Source: CAYLQA01 sp964385695 (GTDB taxonomy: Bacteria > Desulfobacterota > Desulfobulbia > Desulfobulbales > Desulfurivibrionaceae). Taken from it: a stretch of 43,456 nucleotides of DNA. The DNA lies in contig CAYLQA010000031.1 in NCBI GenBank assembly GCA_964385695.1, positions 1 through 43,456 of the forward strand, in the 5' to 3' direction. This document shows positions 35,141-43,060 of the stretch, one piece after another. The notes under the pieces are model-generated. The model saw only the letters and a program-made list of their open reading frames with translations, was not told the origin of the DNA and did no database searches. The position numbers and the translations under genes were made by a program. Each line of letters opens with the position of its first letter. The first letter of the stretch is position 1.

Positions 35141-35989
35141 ATGCCAAAAAACGAATCAGACCTCTACCTGCCGCAAGCGGCGGAGATCCGCGAGATCATC
35201 GAGGAAAACTCCCAGATCAAGACCTTTGTCCTCGCCTTTCGCGATGAGCTGTACAACCGGGACTTTTTCTACGAGCCGGGCCAGTTCATGATGGTCTCCC
35301 TGCCCCACTGCGGGGAGGCGCCGATCTCCTTTTCCTCCACCCCGGCCCAAGGGGGCACCATCCACCTCAGCGTGCGCAAGGCCGGCAGGCTGACCGAGGC
35401 CATGCACGGTCTTGCCCCCGGCGCCGTCGTGGGCCTGCGCGGCCCCTATGGCCGCCCCTTCCCCACGACGGAATTGGCCGGCCGGGACCTGCTCTTCGTG
35501 GCCGGCGGCATCGGCTTAGCGCCCTTACGCTCCCTGATCAACAGCTGCCTGGCCGACAATCGGTTCCAAGAGAACAGGCTCACCATCCTCTACGGCAGCC
35601 GCACCCCCTCGGATATCGCCTTTGCGCGAGACATCGACTCCTGGCAGGCCCATCCCCGGGTGGAGTGCCGCCTGAGCGTGGATAGCGGCGAACCCGGCTG
35701 GGACGGACAGGTGGGCCTGGTCACCACCCTTCTGGACCAGGTGGAGTTGCAAGTGAAAAAGAATACGGCCCTGGTCTGCGGCCCACCCCTCATGATCCGC
35801 TCCGTGCTCAAGGATCTGCAAGAGAGGGGCTTTAGCGAGGAACGGATCGTCACCACCCTGGAACGGCAGATGAAATGCGGCGTCGGCATCTGCCGCCACT
35901 GCCACCTGGACGGCAGGCTGGTCTGCAGGGAGGGCCCGGTCTTCACCCTGGCCCAACTGCAGGAGATGGAGGCCATGGAACTTGGCTGA
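35141..35989 (+). CDS. FAD/NAD(P)-binding 2Fe-2S oxidoreductase subunit (HydG/AsrB-like)
   Basis: 282 residues from the ATG at 35141; an earlier in-frame start would overlap the FeS gene. The ferredoxin-reductase fold starts with the FAD domain (FYEPGQFMMVSLP, then EAPISFSSTP), continues GLRGPYGRPFP, and has the NAD(P) domain FVAGGIGLAPLRSLI with CGPPLMI. The C-terminal 2Fe-2S site is MKCGVGICRHC followed by a fourth Cys in RLVCREG. This diaphorase arm would couple formate oxidation to NAD(P)H, or run the reverse reaction. A diverged, internally deleted copy of this gene lies at 41318-41623. Confidence 0.92.
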   Translation: MPKNESDLYLPQAAEIREIIEENSQIKTFVLAFRDELYNRDFFYEPGQFMMVSLPHCGEAPISFSSTPAQGGTIHLSVRKAGRLTEAMHGLAPGAVVGLRGPYGRPFPTTELAGRDLLFVAGGIGLAPLRSLINSCLADNRFQENRLTILYGSRTPSDIAFARDIDSWQAHPRVECRLSVDSGEPGWDGQVGLVTTLLDQVELQVKKNTALVCGPPLMIRSVLKDLQERGFSEERIVTTLERQMKCGVGICRHCHLDGRLVCREGPVFTLAQLQEMEAMELG

Positions 35990-35991
35990 AG

Positions 35992-36801
35992 ATGAAGGAC
36001 ACCACTTGTGTAACATTTCTGCAGTCCACCTTGCCCCGCCTCGGCATGCGCTGGCCCGGCTTCCGCAAGGTCCGCAGGCAGGTGTGCAAGAGGATCAACC
36101 GGCGGCTGCAGGAACTCAACCTGGAAGGGCTTACCGCCTATCAGGGCTATCTCCTGGCCAATGCTGACGAATGGCGGGTCCTGGACCGGATGTGCCGGAT
36201 CACCATCTCCCGCTTTTACCGGGATAAGGGGGTCTTTCGCTCCCTGGCAGAGGAGGTGCTGCCCACATTGCTCCGGCGTCTGGCCAAAAGGGGAAAACGA
36301 GAGATCCGCTGCTGGAGCGCGGGCTGCAGTTCCGGTGAGGAGCCTTACTCCCTCGCCCTGCTCTGGGAGTTGCAGCTGCAAAGTCAATCTGCCTGCAGCC
36401 TGGAGATCCTTGCCAGCGATGCCGACCCTACTCTGCTGGAGCGGGCTAGGAGGGGTTGTTATGGCCAGGGCAGCGTCAGGGAGCTCCCGCACCCTCTGCT
36501 GGCCCGTGGATTTTTGCGCAAGAGAGGGTCCTACTGCCTCAGGCCGGAGATCCGGGAGCGGGTCGAGTTCCTCTGCCAGGATATCCGAGAGGAGGCCCCG
36601 CCTGGGCCCTTTCACCTCATTCTCTGCCGCAACCTCGTCTTTACCTACTTTGACGAGGAGCTGCAGGGGCAGATTCTCGCCACCCTCCACCGCCTCCTCC
36701 TGCCCGGCGGGGCGCTGGTCATCGGCAGCCATGAATCCCTGCCGGACACCGGTCTCTTTAGCCCCTGGCCCCATGTGACCATGGTCTACCAAAGGGAGTG
36801 A
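35992..36801 (+). CDS. CheR-like SAM-dependent methyltransferase
   Basis: 269 residues, starting 2 bases after the flavoprotein stop, so translationally coupled to the FDH operon. An N-terminal helical region (RRLQELNLEGLTAYQGYL, ISRFYRD) matches the CheR N-domain. The SAM-binding core has CWSAGCSSGEEPYSLAL, then ILASDADPTLLERARRG, LILCRNLVFTYFD and LLLPGGALVIGSHESL. CheR methylates glutamate residues of chemoreceptors. No chemotaxis gene is nearby, so here the target may be a subunit of the FDH complex or another protein. The catalytic framework looks intact. Confidence 0.85.
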   Translation: MKDTTCVTFLQSTLPRLGMRWPGFRKVRRQVCKRINRRLQELNLEGLTAYQGYLLANADEWRVLDRMCRITISRFYRDKGVFRSLAEEVLPTLLRRLAKRGKREIRCWSAGCSSGEEPYSLALLWELQLQSQSACSLEILASDADPTLLERARRGCYGQGSVRELPHPLLARGFLRKRGSYCLRPEIRERVEFLCQDIREEAPPGPFHLILCRNLVFTYFDEELQGQILATLHRLLLPGGALVIGSHESLPDTGLFSPWPHVTMVYQRE

Positions 36802-36825
36802 AACCCAGACCAGGAGAACAAGAAC

Positions 36826-37368
36826 CTAAGCAGGATGGAGAAAGGGATAGCGGGCCAGTTCCTCCCGGTTCCAGAGGGAGAGTCCTGCCTCGGTGCCCAG
36901 GGTTTCCACCATGATGATCGCCTCGGCCTCGGCAAAGACGATATGGCCGGGGTGGTTCAGCTCCTGCAGGGCCGTAAGCAGGGCATGATCCAGAAAGCGC
37001 TCCTCCTCCATGCTGGACAGTCGTTTCTTGAAGCCCCGCCGGTGGAGGCAGACATGAAAGCCCTTGCCAGCCAGTTGCGGGGCCCAGGAGAGGGCGATCT
37101 TTCTTGCCTGCTCTTCAAACTCTGCCGGCGAGCTGAAGTGGAAGGTGTGGCTCACCGGCACCACCCGGGCCAGGACAGAATGGAGGATGTCGGGATCAAG
37201 GGCGATCTTCTCACGCAGATCCTCCATCATCCGGCGAGGATCATCTGCCCGCAGGGTCAAGACATTATAATACTCGCTCTTTTTGACCGGGCCATACTTC
37301 CCCAACAGATCAAGGGCCCGCCGGTAGCCATCCTTGTGAGTAGTCGCCAACACATTCCACTGAACCAT
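36826..37368 (-). CDS. THUMP-domain RNA-binding protein
   Basis: 180 residues from the ATG at 37368, behind a strong AGGAGGAGG. The body matches THUMP domains of tRNA-modifying enzymes: an N-terminal NFLD-like part (MVQWNVLATTHKDGYRRAL), then ARVVPVSHTFHF, KGFHVCLHRRGFKKRLSS and IIMVETLGTEAGLSLW. It has no attached methyltransferase or acetyltransferase domain, resembling stand-alone Tan1-type THUMP proteins that present tRNA to a partner. It is the last gene of a leftward RNA-related cluster and has a possible promoter of its own. Confidence 0.8.
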   Translation of the reverse strand: MVQWNVLATTHKDGYRRALDLLGKYGPVKKSEYYNVLTLRADDPRRMMEDLREKIALDPDILHSVLARVVPVSHTFHFSSPAEFEEQARKIALSWAPQLAGKGFHVCLHRRGFKKRLSSMEEERFLDHALLTALQELNHPGHIVFAEAEAIIMVETLGTEAGLSLWNREELARYPFLHPA

Positions 37369-37468
37369 GACGCAACCTCCTCCTGAAACCTGTCTTTGTC
37401 CGAGGGCAGGGAGAAACCACCCCTCGTGGGCCACTGCCAACCCGCCTGCTCAATATCTGTCCCTCCCC

Positions 37469-37491
37469 ATTATACAGTCTGCCCCGGGGCA
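37469..37491 (-). promoter_or_regulatory. Candidate promoter with palindromic operator for the THUMP gene
   Basis: On the minus strand, a perfect TATAAT (37469-37474) lies 5 bases downstream of a perfect 12-base palindrome TGCCCCGGGGCA (37480-37491). No good -35 is seen, which fits activator- or repressor-dependent control. The start codon is about 95 bases further. Confidence 0.4.
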
Positions 37492-37533
37492 AGAGCAGCG
37501 ATTTTTCAAGAGCGTCCGCCACAGCAGCTCGGC

Positions 37534-39477
37534 TCAGGCCAGGAGCTGGCTCGTCTTGGGGATAACGACCCGCTGACACGCTGCTCGTACCTCGTCGTAG
37601 ATCTGCAGGGGCCGCTCCCCATAGCGCCGGGAGAGGTGGAAGGGCACCAGTTGCTCCACCCCTGCCGCCCTGGCGATCTCGCCGCAGGCGCGGCCGGTGA
37701 GATGGCCGCTGCGCTCGGCATTTTCCCGCTCCGCCTCAGCAAAGGCGGCCTCACAGAAAAGGGTATGGGCCCCGCCAACCAGTTGGATCAGCCGGGCCCT
37801 ATTGCCCGGCGTATCGCTCAGGTCGGTGGCGTAGGCCAGTTTCCGGGCCGGGGTGACCAGCAGCAGGTCGTCAGCGAGGCTCCCGGCCCTGGCGCTGCTG
37901 CCGTCGGGCAAGGGGACAACCTTCTCCCTTTCTCCGAGCCCGATCCAGTGTGTGAACTCCGCCAGCCAGGGGCCCGGCGCCAGGCTGCGGGCCAGGAGGC
38001 GCTCCTTGCGGACATTGAATTTCGGCCGCTGCTCCAGGGCATAGGCCAGCACGGGAATAGCGCCGTGCTCCAGCCTTACCCCCCAGACCCGGCAGACCGG
38101 GTCGTCCAGCAGCAGGCCGGCAGGAACCTCTCGTTCCCCCAACAGCTCCCGGCCCGGCCTCCCTGCCTGCAGGGCGTAGAGGATGAGCCGTTGCCCATGG
38201 AGTTCGCCCACCGTAAAGCGCGGCCCCAGCTCGCCGATCCGGTCCCAGTGGATACCGCTGATCAGGCCGTGGATATGGTCGCTCAGCCCTGGCGGGCCAA
38301 AGAAGCGACAGGGGGGCAGGTCGCCGATCCGGGAACGCAGCAGCCAGAGAAAGCCGCTTATATGATCGATATGGGCGTGGCTGACAAAGACCTCTGTGAC
38401 CTGATGAGCAAGACGGGCCGGCAGCCTGTTGCCCTCACCAAGGTCGAAGAGGATGGAGCGTTTCCGGTTATGGAGCCGCAGATGGAGCAGGGGATCGCCG
38501 AAAATGCCGTTCACTAGGACGGCGGTCGCCTCACCGACCCGGGCCATAGGCAGGGGGCCGGTCCCCTTGCCCAGCGCGGCATAGGGGGTGACATCCGGCG
38601 GCGGCAGATAACGGATCATAGCGCTGGCACCCCGGCCCGTGGCCAGTAACCCCTGGCTGTTGCGCTGGGCGTCACGAACGAGAAACTGATCCGCTTCCTC
38701 CTCGGTGGCAACGATGCGAACCTGCACCATATTCTGCTCTGCGCTGAGAATCTCGCCCATGGCAAGGGTGCGCCCTTTCTTGAGCAGGCCGATTTGCCTG
38801 CCGTGCCACTCTCGGGTTGCCGGCAGGGGCGGCGGGGTGCCGGTCAGCCGGCCAGGGTCAAGGACAATGCTCCTCTCCTCCGCTTTCTGCAAATATGCCT
38901 CCCAGATCCGGCTCCTCTGCCGGGCCCGCTTGCCGGGGCCGGGGCGGCGGGCCTGGGCAGCGGCCTGCACCGGCACGACCTGGCAGGCCAGGGTGGCGAG
39001 CTCATTGGCCAAGGGCAGCTTTTTTTCATGGCGGACCAGGACCAGGACAATGTCGATGGCTGCCGCTTCGACCAGTGCCTGCAAGAGCTCTGCGCCGGCC
39101 ACGCCGCGCACCACCCCTGGCGCATCGACCAGGAGAATGCCACCATCCACCCTTTTACTCAACCTGCGCACGGCAGAGGCCAGGGGCAGGCGAAAGCGAC
39201 CGCCATCAAGGGTGCAGAGAGCCTCAAGAGCGACGGCCTGCCACGCATCGTCCTGCCAGGTACCCAGGCAGACTGCCCCGGGGGCGCCAAAGACCGGCGA
39301 GCCTGGATCGGCACCGATACAGCGGCAGGTGCGGCCCGCCTGAGCGCTGGCCTGCGCCAGCTCAGCGGCCAAGGTCGATTTACCGATGCCGCTCTCGCCG
39401 AAGAGCAGGACCCGGCTTTCCTCGCGGAGGAAACAGTCGGCGATCACCTTGGGCTCATAGGCAAGCGGGGCAGGCAT
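37534..39477 (-). CDS. Fusion protein: Clp1/Grc3-type polynucleotide kinase + RNase Z-like metallo-beta-lactamase
   Basis: 647 residues from the ATG at 39477 (MPAPLAYEPK), with GGGGTGG upstream. Residues ~1-310 form a Clp1/Nol9/Grc3-like P-loop kinase: Walker A GESGIGKST (27-35, K33), then CIGADPGSPVFGAPG and LLVDAPGVV. Kinases of this family phosphorylate 5'-OH ends of RNA. Residues ~315-647 form a metallo-beta-lactamase of the RNase Z branch: HAHIDH at 367-372, DLSDTPGNR, HLTGRACGEIA and the C-terminal HLSRRYGE. RNase Z cleaves tRNA 3' trailers. One polypeptide could thus process both ends of an RNA. It lies 19 bases downstream of the GIY-YIG-like gene and upstream of the THUMP gene. Confidence 0.88.
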   Translation of the reverse strand: MPAPLAYEPKVIADCFLREESRVLLFGESGIGKSTLAAELAQASAQAGRTCRCIGADPGSPVFGAPGAVCLGTWQDDAWQAVALEALCTLDGGRFRLPLASAVRRLSKRVDGGILLVDAPGVVRGVAGAELLQALVEAAAIDIVLVLVRHEKKLPLANELATLACQVVPVQAAAQARRPGPGKRARQRSRIWEAYLQKAEERSIVLDPGRLTGTPPPLPATREWHGRQIGLLKKGRTLAMGEILSAEQNMVQVRIVATEEEADQFLVRDAQRNSQGLLATGRGASAMIRYLPPPDVTPYAALGKGTGPLPMARVGEATAVLVNGIFGDPLLHLRLHNRKRSILFDLGEGNRLPARLAHQVTEVFVSHAHIDHISGFLWLLRSRIGDLPPCRFFGPPGLSDHIHGLISGIHWDRIGELGPRFTVGELHGQRLILYALQAGRPGRELLGEREVPAGLLLDDPVCRVWGVRLEHGAIPVLAYALEQRPKFNVRKERLLARSLAPGPWLAEFTHWIGLGEREKVVPLPDGSSARAGSLADDLLLVTPARKLAYATDLSDTPGNRARLIQLVGGAHTLFCEAAFAEAERENAERSGHLTGRACGEIARAAGVEQLVPFHLSRRYGERPLQIYDEVRAACQRVVIPKTSQLLA

Positions 39478-39496
39478 GGCGGATATCACCACCCCA

Positions 39497-39841
39497 TCAA
39501 AAGGGGGTCGGCTCATTGCAGATGGGCCGATACTGCGTGATGAGTTCTTTCTGCCGCCCTTGCCGTTCCGCCGAGGAGGAATCAGCCATTTCATGGATGG
39601 CGATATACAATCGGTAGACGGAGCCGATCTGCTTGTACCAGCAATCATGGAGGGGGTGTTGCTGGATAAGGCCGGACTCGGAGAGATCATTCGTTTCGCC
39701 AAAATAGATGGGCCGAAACTCCCCCTCTGGGCCCGCTGGTTCATCGAGCAGGATTGCATAAATCCCGGCCAGATAGGGCGGTTTCCAGTTGGGCAGCCGT
39801 TCCGGCTCGCTAAAGAGATAGTCTGCAAAGGAAAGAGACAT
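39497..39841 (-). CDS. GIY-YIG-like small protein
   Basis: 114 residues from the ATG at 39841, behind AGGAGGTGCAT; longer readings lack a ribosome site. The layout is that of small stand-alone GIY-YIG proteins: AGIYAILL, then PIYFGETNDLSE, an HPLHDCW segment, LYIAIHEM, and C-terminal RQKELITQYRPICN. The YIG element reads YFG, and the usual catalytic Arg after it is not obvious, so it may bind rather than cut nucleic acid. The spacing of 19 bases to the kinase-RNase Z fusion suggests one operon. Confidence 0.7.
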   Translation of the reverse strand: MSLSFADYLFSEPERLPNWKPPYLAGIYAILLDEPAGPEGEFRPIYFGETNDLSESGLIQQHPLHDCWYKQIGSVYRLYIAIHEMADSSSAERQGRQKELITQYRPICNEPTPF

Positions 39842-39984
39842 ATGCACCTCCTGCTTGGGCTCGCCTTCTTTCAGGCCAGCGGACAAGGTTGCCCCGACCA
39901 GGAGATTCCTGGCCAGGCCCATAGGATCATCTTGCCAGAATAGCGCGGAAAAGGAGAGTTCATTTTTTCCCCAGAGAGAACGGT

Positions 39985-41142
39985 TTACGACAATCCTTGC
40001 CCCAGGATGATGAGGGGGACATAGAGCTCCTCCGGGCTGAGGCCGCCGTGGACGCCCCTCTGCTGAAAGTTTTTCTCAGACAGGAGACGGTCCCGGATAG
40101 TGTAGTTCTCCTTCATCAACAGGGTATATTCACCGATACGCTCTGCCAGGCGGGGTGAGACCCTACCCCGTCCGAAATAGCCCTGCCCGATCAACTCCCT
40201 ACTTGACCGCAGCTCACAGGCATGGCCCAGGTGGTCGGCAACATAGCGCTCAAACTCCTCTCTGCGGTCCGAGCGGACATAACAATAGGCGCAGCGCGGT
40301 TCCCCGCACAGGGGCAGGGTCAGCATGGCCGCAAGCCGGGGATGCTCATCGAGATGGATCATCTGCCCGTTACTGGTATCAAGCAGGCCATGATCCGCCG
40401 TGACAATAACGGTGGCCCCCCGCTCTGCCACTCGAGGCAGGGAGTCTTGGCATGCCTTATCCAGTTCCAGGAAATGGCCCGCCACCTCGGGGCTTTCCAG
40501 CCCATGGACATGGGCCAGACTGTCCAGCTCAGGCCAATAGGCAATGACCAGGCCGGTCTGCGGTGAGGTTGCCAGCTGTTCAATGCGGCTGAAGAGTTCA
40601 GCAAGGGTTCCATAGCCATGACGCACGGCCCTGCCGGACAGGGTCCTGCTGTAGTCGGAATCCAGCAGGTAGTTCGGCAGCACCACATGGCAGGGAGATG
40701 GCAGGCTCCTGAGCAGGCTCTCCTGGCCGATGAGCTGCTCAGGCATGATCCCGGCGGCAGAAAAACAGGGGCCGCGATAGCGGGGGACAAAGGGAAGCAC
40801 CGTGCCCACTGTGCCCAGCTCCCGGAAGTAGGTATGCCAACCGGTGATCGCATGCTGCTGAGGCGCGACGCCGGTAAAAAAACTGGTCACCGCCGTGGCC
40901 GTGGTGGGAGGAAAGACCGAGGTCAAGCGGCCTTTGCGGTGGCGGCAGAGAAAGCTGTCCGGTGAGCTCTGCAAAAAGATGTCGCCCAGACCATCCACAA
41001 TCAGCAAAAGATGGGGCTGCTCGGACAGTGCCATGCCCCGCAGGGCTGCAAGCGGTTCATAACCCCGCGCCTCGCCCCCCAGGGCGATTGCCAGGGAGGA
41101 GACCAGGTTGACGATACTGTTGTTATAATCCGGTTGCAGCAT
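39985..41142 (-). CDS. Alkaline-phosphatase-superfamily phosphodiesterase/nucleotide pyrophosphatase
   Basis: 385 residues. Metal- and nucleophile-bearing motifs of type I phosphodiesterases are visible: LLIVDGLGD (first Asp), FPPTTATAVTSFFTG (Thr nucleophile), WPELDSLAHVHG (Asp/His) and TADHGLLDTS (Asp-His). There is no signal peptide, so it is cytoplasmic; nucleotide or phosphoester hydrolysis is likely, with unknown substrate. It precedes the GIY-YIG-like gene on the same strand with a 143-base gap, so cotranscription with the RNA cluster is possible but not certain. Confidence 0.85.
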   Translation of the reverse strand: MLQPDYNNSIVNLVSSLAIALGGEARGYEPLAALRGMALSEQPHLLLIVDGLGDIFLQSSPDSFLCRHRKGRLTSVFPPTTATAVTSFFTGVAPQQHAITGWHTYFRELGTVGTVLPFVPRYRGPCFSAAGIMPEQLIGQESLLRSLPSPCHVVLPNYLLDSDYSRTLSGRAVRHGYGTLAELFSRIEQLATSPQTGLVIAYWPELDSLAHVHGLESPEVAGHFLELDKACQDSLPRVAERGATVIVTADHGLLDTSNGQMIHLDEHPRLAAMLTLPLCGEPRCAYCYVRSDRREEFERYVADHLGHACELRSSRELIGQGYFGRGRVSPRLAERIGEYTLLMKENYTIRDRLLSEKNFQQRGVHGGLSPEELYVPLIILGQGLS

Positions 41143-41259
41143 GCTGGCTCAAAAAGTCCTCTGCTGAAGGCGGCCGGCGGAACAAAGGCGACAAGGAGCC
41201 CCTTTCTGAAACTCTGAGATGAGTATCTGGGCTCCGGAATTCAGGAACACCTATATGCA

Positions 41260-41302
41260 ATCATTATGCAAAGTGCACCTTGCCATCTCCAAACGTTTTT
41301 TC
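41260..41302 (+). repeat. ~43-bp imperfect direct repeat, copy 1
   Basis: Flanks ATCATTATGCAAAG and CCAAACGTTTTTTC match copy 2 at 42196-42237 (one mismatch in 28 positions), with a diverged 15-base centre. The copies lie in the same orientation, bracketing the mini-flavoprotein and the membrane-anchored unknown gene. Confidence 0.6.
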
Positions 41303-41317
41303 AGTCTTTCAGTAATA

Positions 41318-41623
41318 ATGATATTTCAAGACCTCTACCTGCCGCAAGCGGCGGAGATCATCGAGGAAAACTCTCAGATCAAGACCTTTGTCCTCGCCTT
41401 TCGCGATGCGGAGTACAGCCGGGATTTTCATTACGAGCCGGGCCAGTTCATGATGGTATCCCTGCCCCATTGCGGGGAGGCGCCCATCTCCTTCTCCTCC
41501 ACCCTGGAACGGCAGATGAAATGCGGCGTCGGCATCTGCCGCCACTGCGACCTGGCCACCCGGCTGATACCTTGCGGCAAAATGTATATAAAATATCATT
41601 TTATCTGCACACGCTTTGGCTGA
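41318..41623 (+). pseudogene. Internally deleted copy of the FDH flavoprotein gene
   Basis: From 41330 to about 41555 the DNA closely matches 35159-35909 of the HydG/AsrB-like gene but lacks two stretches: 9 bases near AAEI(REI)IEE and 516 bases (172 codons) encoding the whole NAD(P) domain. The large break falls on a CCACCC repeat present at 35337-35342 and 35853-35858. Both losses keep the frame. The remaining ~101-residue reading joins PISFSST to LERQMKCGVGICRHC and keeps four Cys of a 2Fe-2S site (the last in a novel tail). There is no ribosome site, so I call it a pseudogene, but a mini-ferredoxin-like product cannot be excluded. Confidence 0.7.
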
Positions 41624-41648
41624 TTCTTATTTTCTTTGGGGAATAAAT

Positions 41649-42146
41649 CTATTGCACCAGGGCCCCGGGCAGGGTGGCCCTGTGCAGACGCCACTTCTTG
41701 TCGATTTTCCTGAGCACAAATTCCAGCCGATGGGTTTCTTCAAAAAAATCGGCCTGGTTCTGCTTGGCAAGCAGGTGAACCAGGGCGCTGACCCGGGCCT
41801 GGCCTTTTGTAGGAATATCGATGGTAAGCCCATCCAGTCTGATCAGCAGGGTCGCATGGCGGGAGCGGTACATAATGAGGTAGCGGATGGCCAGGCCGGG
41901 CTCCAGCACCTCGCGGTAATTGCGCTCCACCACCATAACCTCGCACCGTTCCGCTAAAAAATCCTTTACCGGCCGCATCTTCAGGGCGATCATCACCGGG
42001 GTCTCTTCGCCCTCCTTGCTTAACTCTTGGGCCAGGGCATGAAACTGCCGCTTGATCACCTCTTTATCGCTGAAATAATGCAGCAACCAGCCTGCGATGA
42101 CTGTGACGATTACAACAGCGGCTATGAAAAGTTTACTATTTTTCAT
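41649..42146 (-). CDS. Membrane-anchored protein of unknown function
   Basis: 165 residues with one N-terminal membrane helix (about 5-24, LFIAAVVIVTVIAGWLLHYF). The soluble part alternates helices and strands and ends with EFVLRKIDKKWRLHRATLP, reminiscent of NTF2-like domains (which end in a W-containing strand), though I cannot confirm the family. It faces the TIM-like gene divergently, with a 176-base gap that contains one copy of the dispersed repeat. Confidence 0.6.
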   Translation of the reverse strand: MKNSKLFIAAVVIVTVIAGWLLHYFSDKEVIKRQFHALAQELSKEGEETPVMIALKMRPVKDFLAERCEVMVVERNYREVLEPGLAIRYLIMYRSRHATLLIRLDGLTIDIPTKGQARVSALVHLLAKQNQADFFEETHRLEFVLRKIDKKWRLHRATLPGALVQ

Positions 42147-42195
42147 GTACTCCCATGGTCATAGGCAATCAGTATCTCCAACTTTAGGGCATATG

Positions 42196-42237
42196 ATCAG
42201 TATGCAAAGCGCATCTGGCGGAGCCAAACGTTTTTTC
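42196..42237 (+). repeat. ~42-bp imperfect direct repeat, copy 2
   Basis: Partner of 41260-41302. It lies in the divergent gap upstream of the TIM-like gene and could also contribute regulatory sequence (TATGCAAAG, AACGTTTTTTC blocks). Confidence 0.6.
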
Positions 42238-42322
42238 CTGCTTCCCCTCCACTTTTTGTTAAAAACTGGTATGAATAATGTTCGCCCCTTGGGCTTCTAT
42301 GTTTTTCACACAGGAAAGACTC

Positions 42323-43015
42323 ATGACAAAATATGTATTGGCAAACTGGAAATCACACAAGAGTCTGGCCGAGGCAGAGTGCTGGCTGAAAACGTTCGCC
42401 GGGCGGTATAGCCCCAGGCCGGAACTCAAAATAATCATTGCCCCGCCCACGGTCTACCTTGCCCCGTTATGGCAGATGCTGCAAAAGCTTGAGGCACCAG
42501 GTATTGCCTTGGCGGTCCAGGATCTCTCCCCGTTCCCTTTGGGCTCCTACACGGGAGCAGTGGCAGCGGAGATGGTGCGGGATTTGGTCGAGTTTGCCAT
42601 GCTCGGCCACTCGGAACGACGGCGTTACTTCCATGAAACAAACCAGGATGTGGCCAACAAGGTGAGCGAGGCCGTGGACGCCGACATCCGGCCCATTGTC
42701 TGCCTTGACCAACCCTATGCCAGGGCGCAGCTGGCAGCCATGGATGAGGCGGATCTCAAGAAGGTGCTCATCGGCTATGGACCGGTGGAGGCCATCGGCA
42801 TTGATATTGCCCAACCGCCCGAAAAGGTGTGCAAGGCCATTGCGGAGATCCAGCCCCTGGCCCCTGAGGCCCCCATTCTGTACGGCGGCTCTGTCAATGG
42901 TGACAATGCCGCCGACTATCTCAACCTTGCCGGGGTATCCGGCCTGATGGTGGGAACGGCATGCCTGGATGCAGAGGAATTTGCCAGGATCTGTACAATA
43001 GCGGCCAAGGCTTAG
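42323..43015 (+). CDS. Triosephosphate-isomerase homologue lacking the catalytic Glu
   Basis: 230 residues from the ATG at 42323, behind AGGAAAG. The TIM barrel is clear: N-terminal ANWKSH with Lys10, VQDLSPFPLGSYTG, electrophile His96 in GHSERR, and phosphate loop YGGSVNGDN. In the motif that normally reads YEPVWAIG, this protein reads GYGPVEAIG: the catalytic base Glu is Gly153 and the Trp is Glu. The protein is shorter than the usual ~250 residues. It may be inactive, use another base, or have a different function. Sequence quality could be tested by resequencing codon 153. Confidence 0.85.
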   Translation: MTKYVLANWKSHKSLAEAECWLKTFAGRYSPRPELKIIIAPPTVYLAPLWQMLQKLEAPGIALAVQDLSPFPLGSYTGAVAAEMVRDLVEFAMLGHSERRRYFHETNQDVANKVSEAVDADIRPIVCLDQPYARAQLAAMDEADLKKVLIGYGPVEAIGIDIAQPPEKVCKAIAEIQPLAPEAPILYGGSVNGDNAADYLNLAGVSGLMVGTACLDAEEFARICTIAAKA

Positions 43016-43060
43016 ACCTTATTTCTCGCAACAATAAACCGTTTAAAAAAAGAGGGTCCC

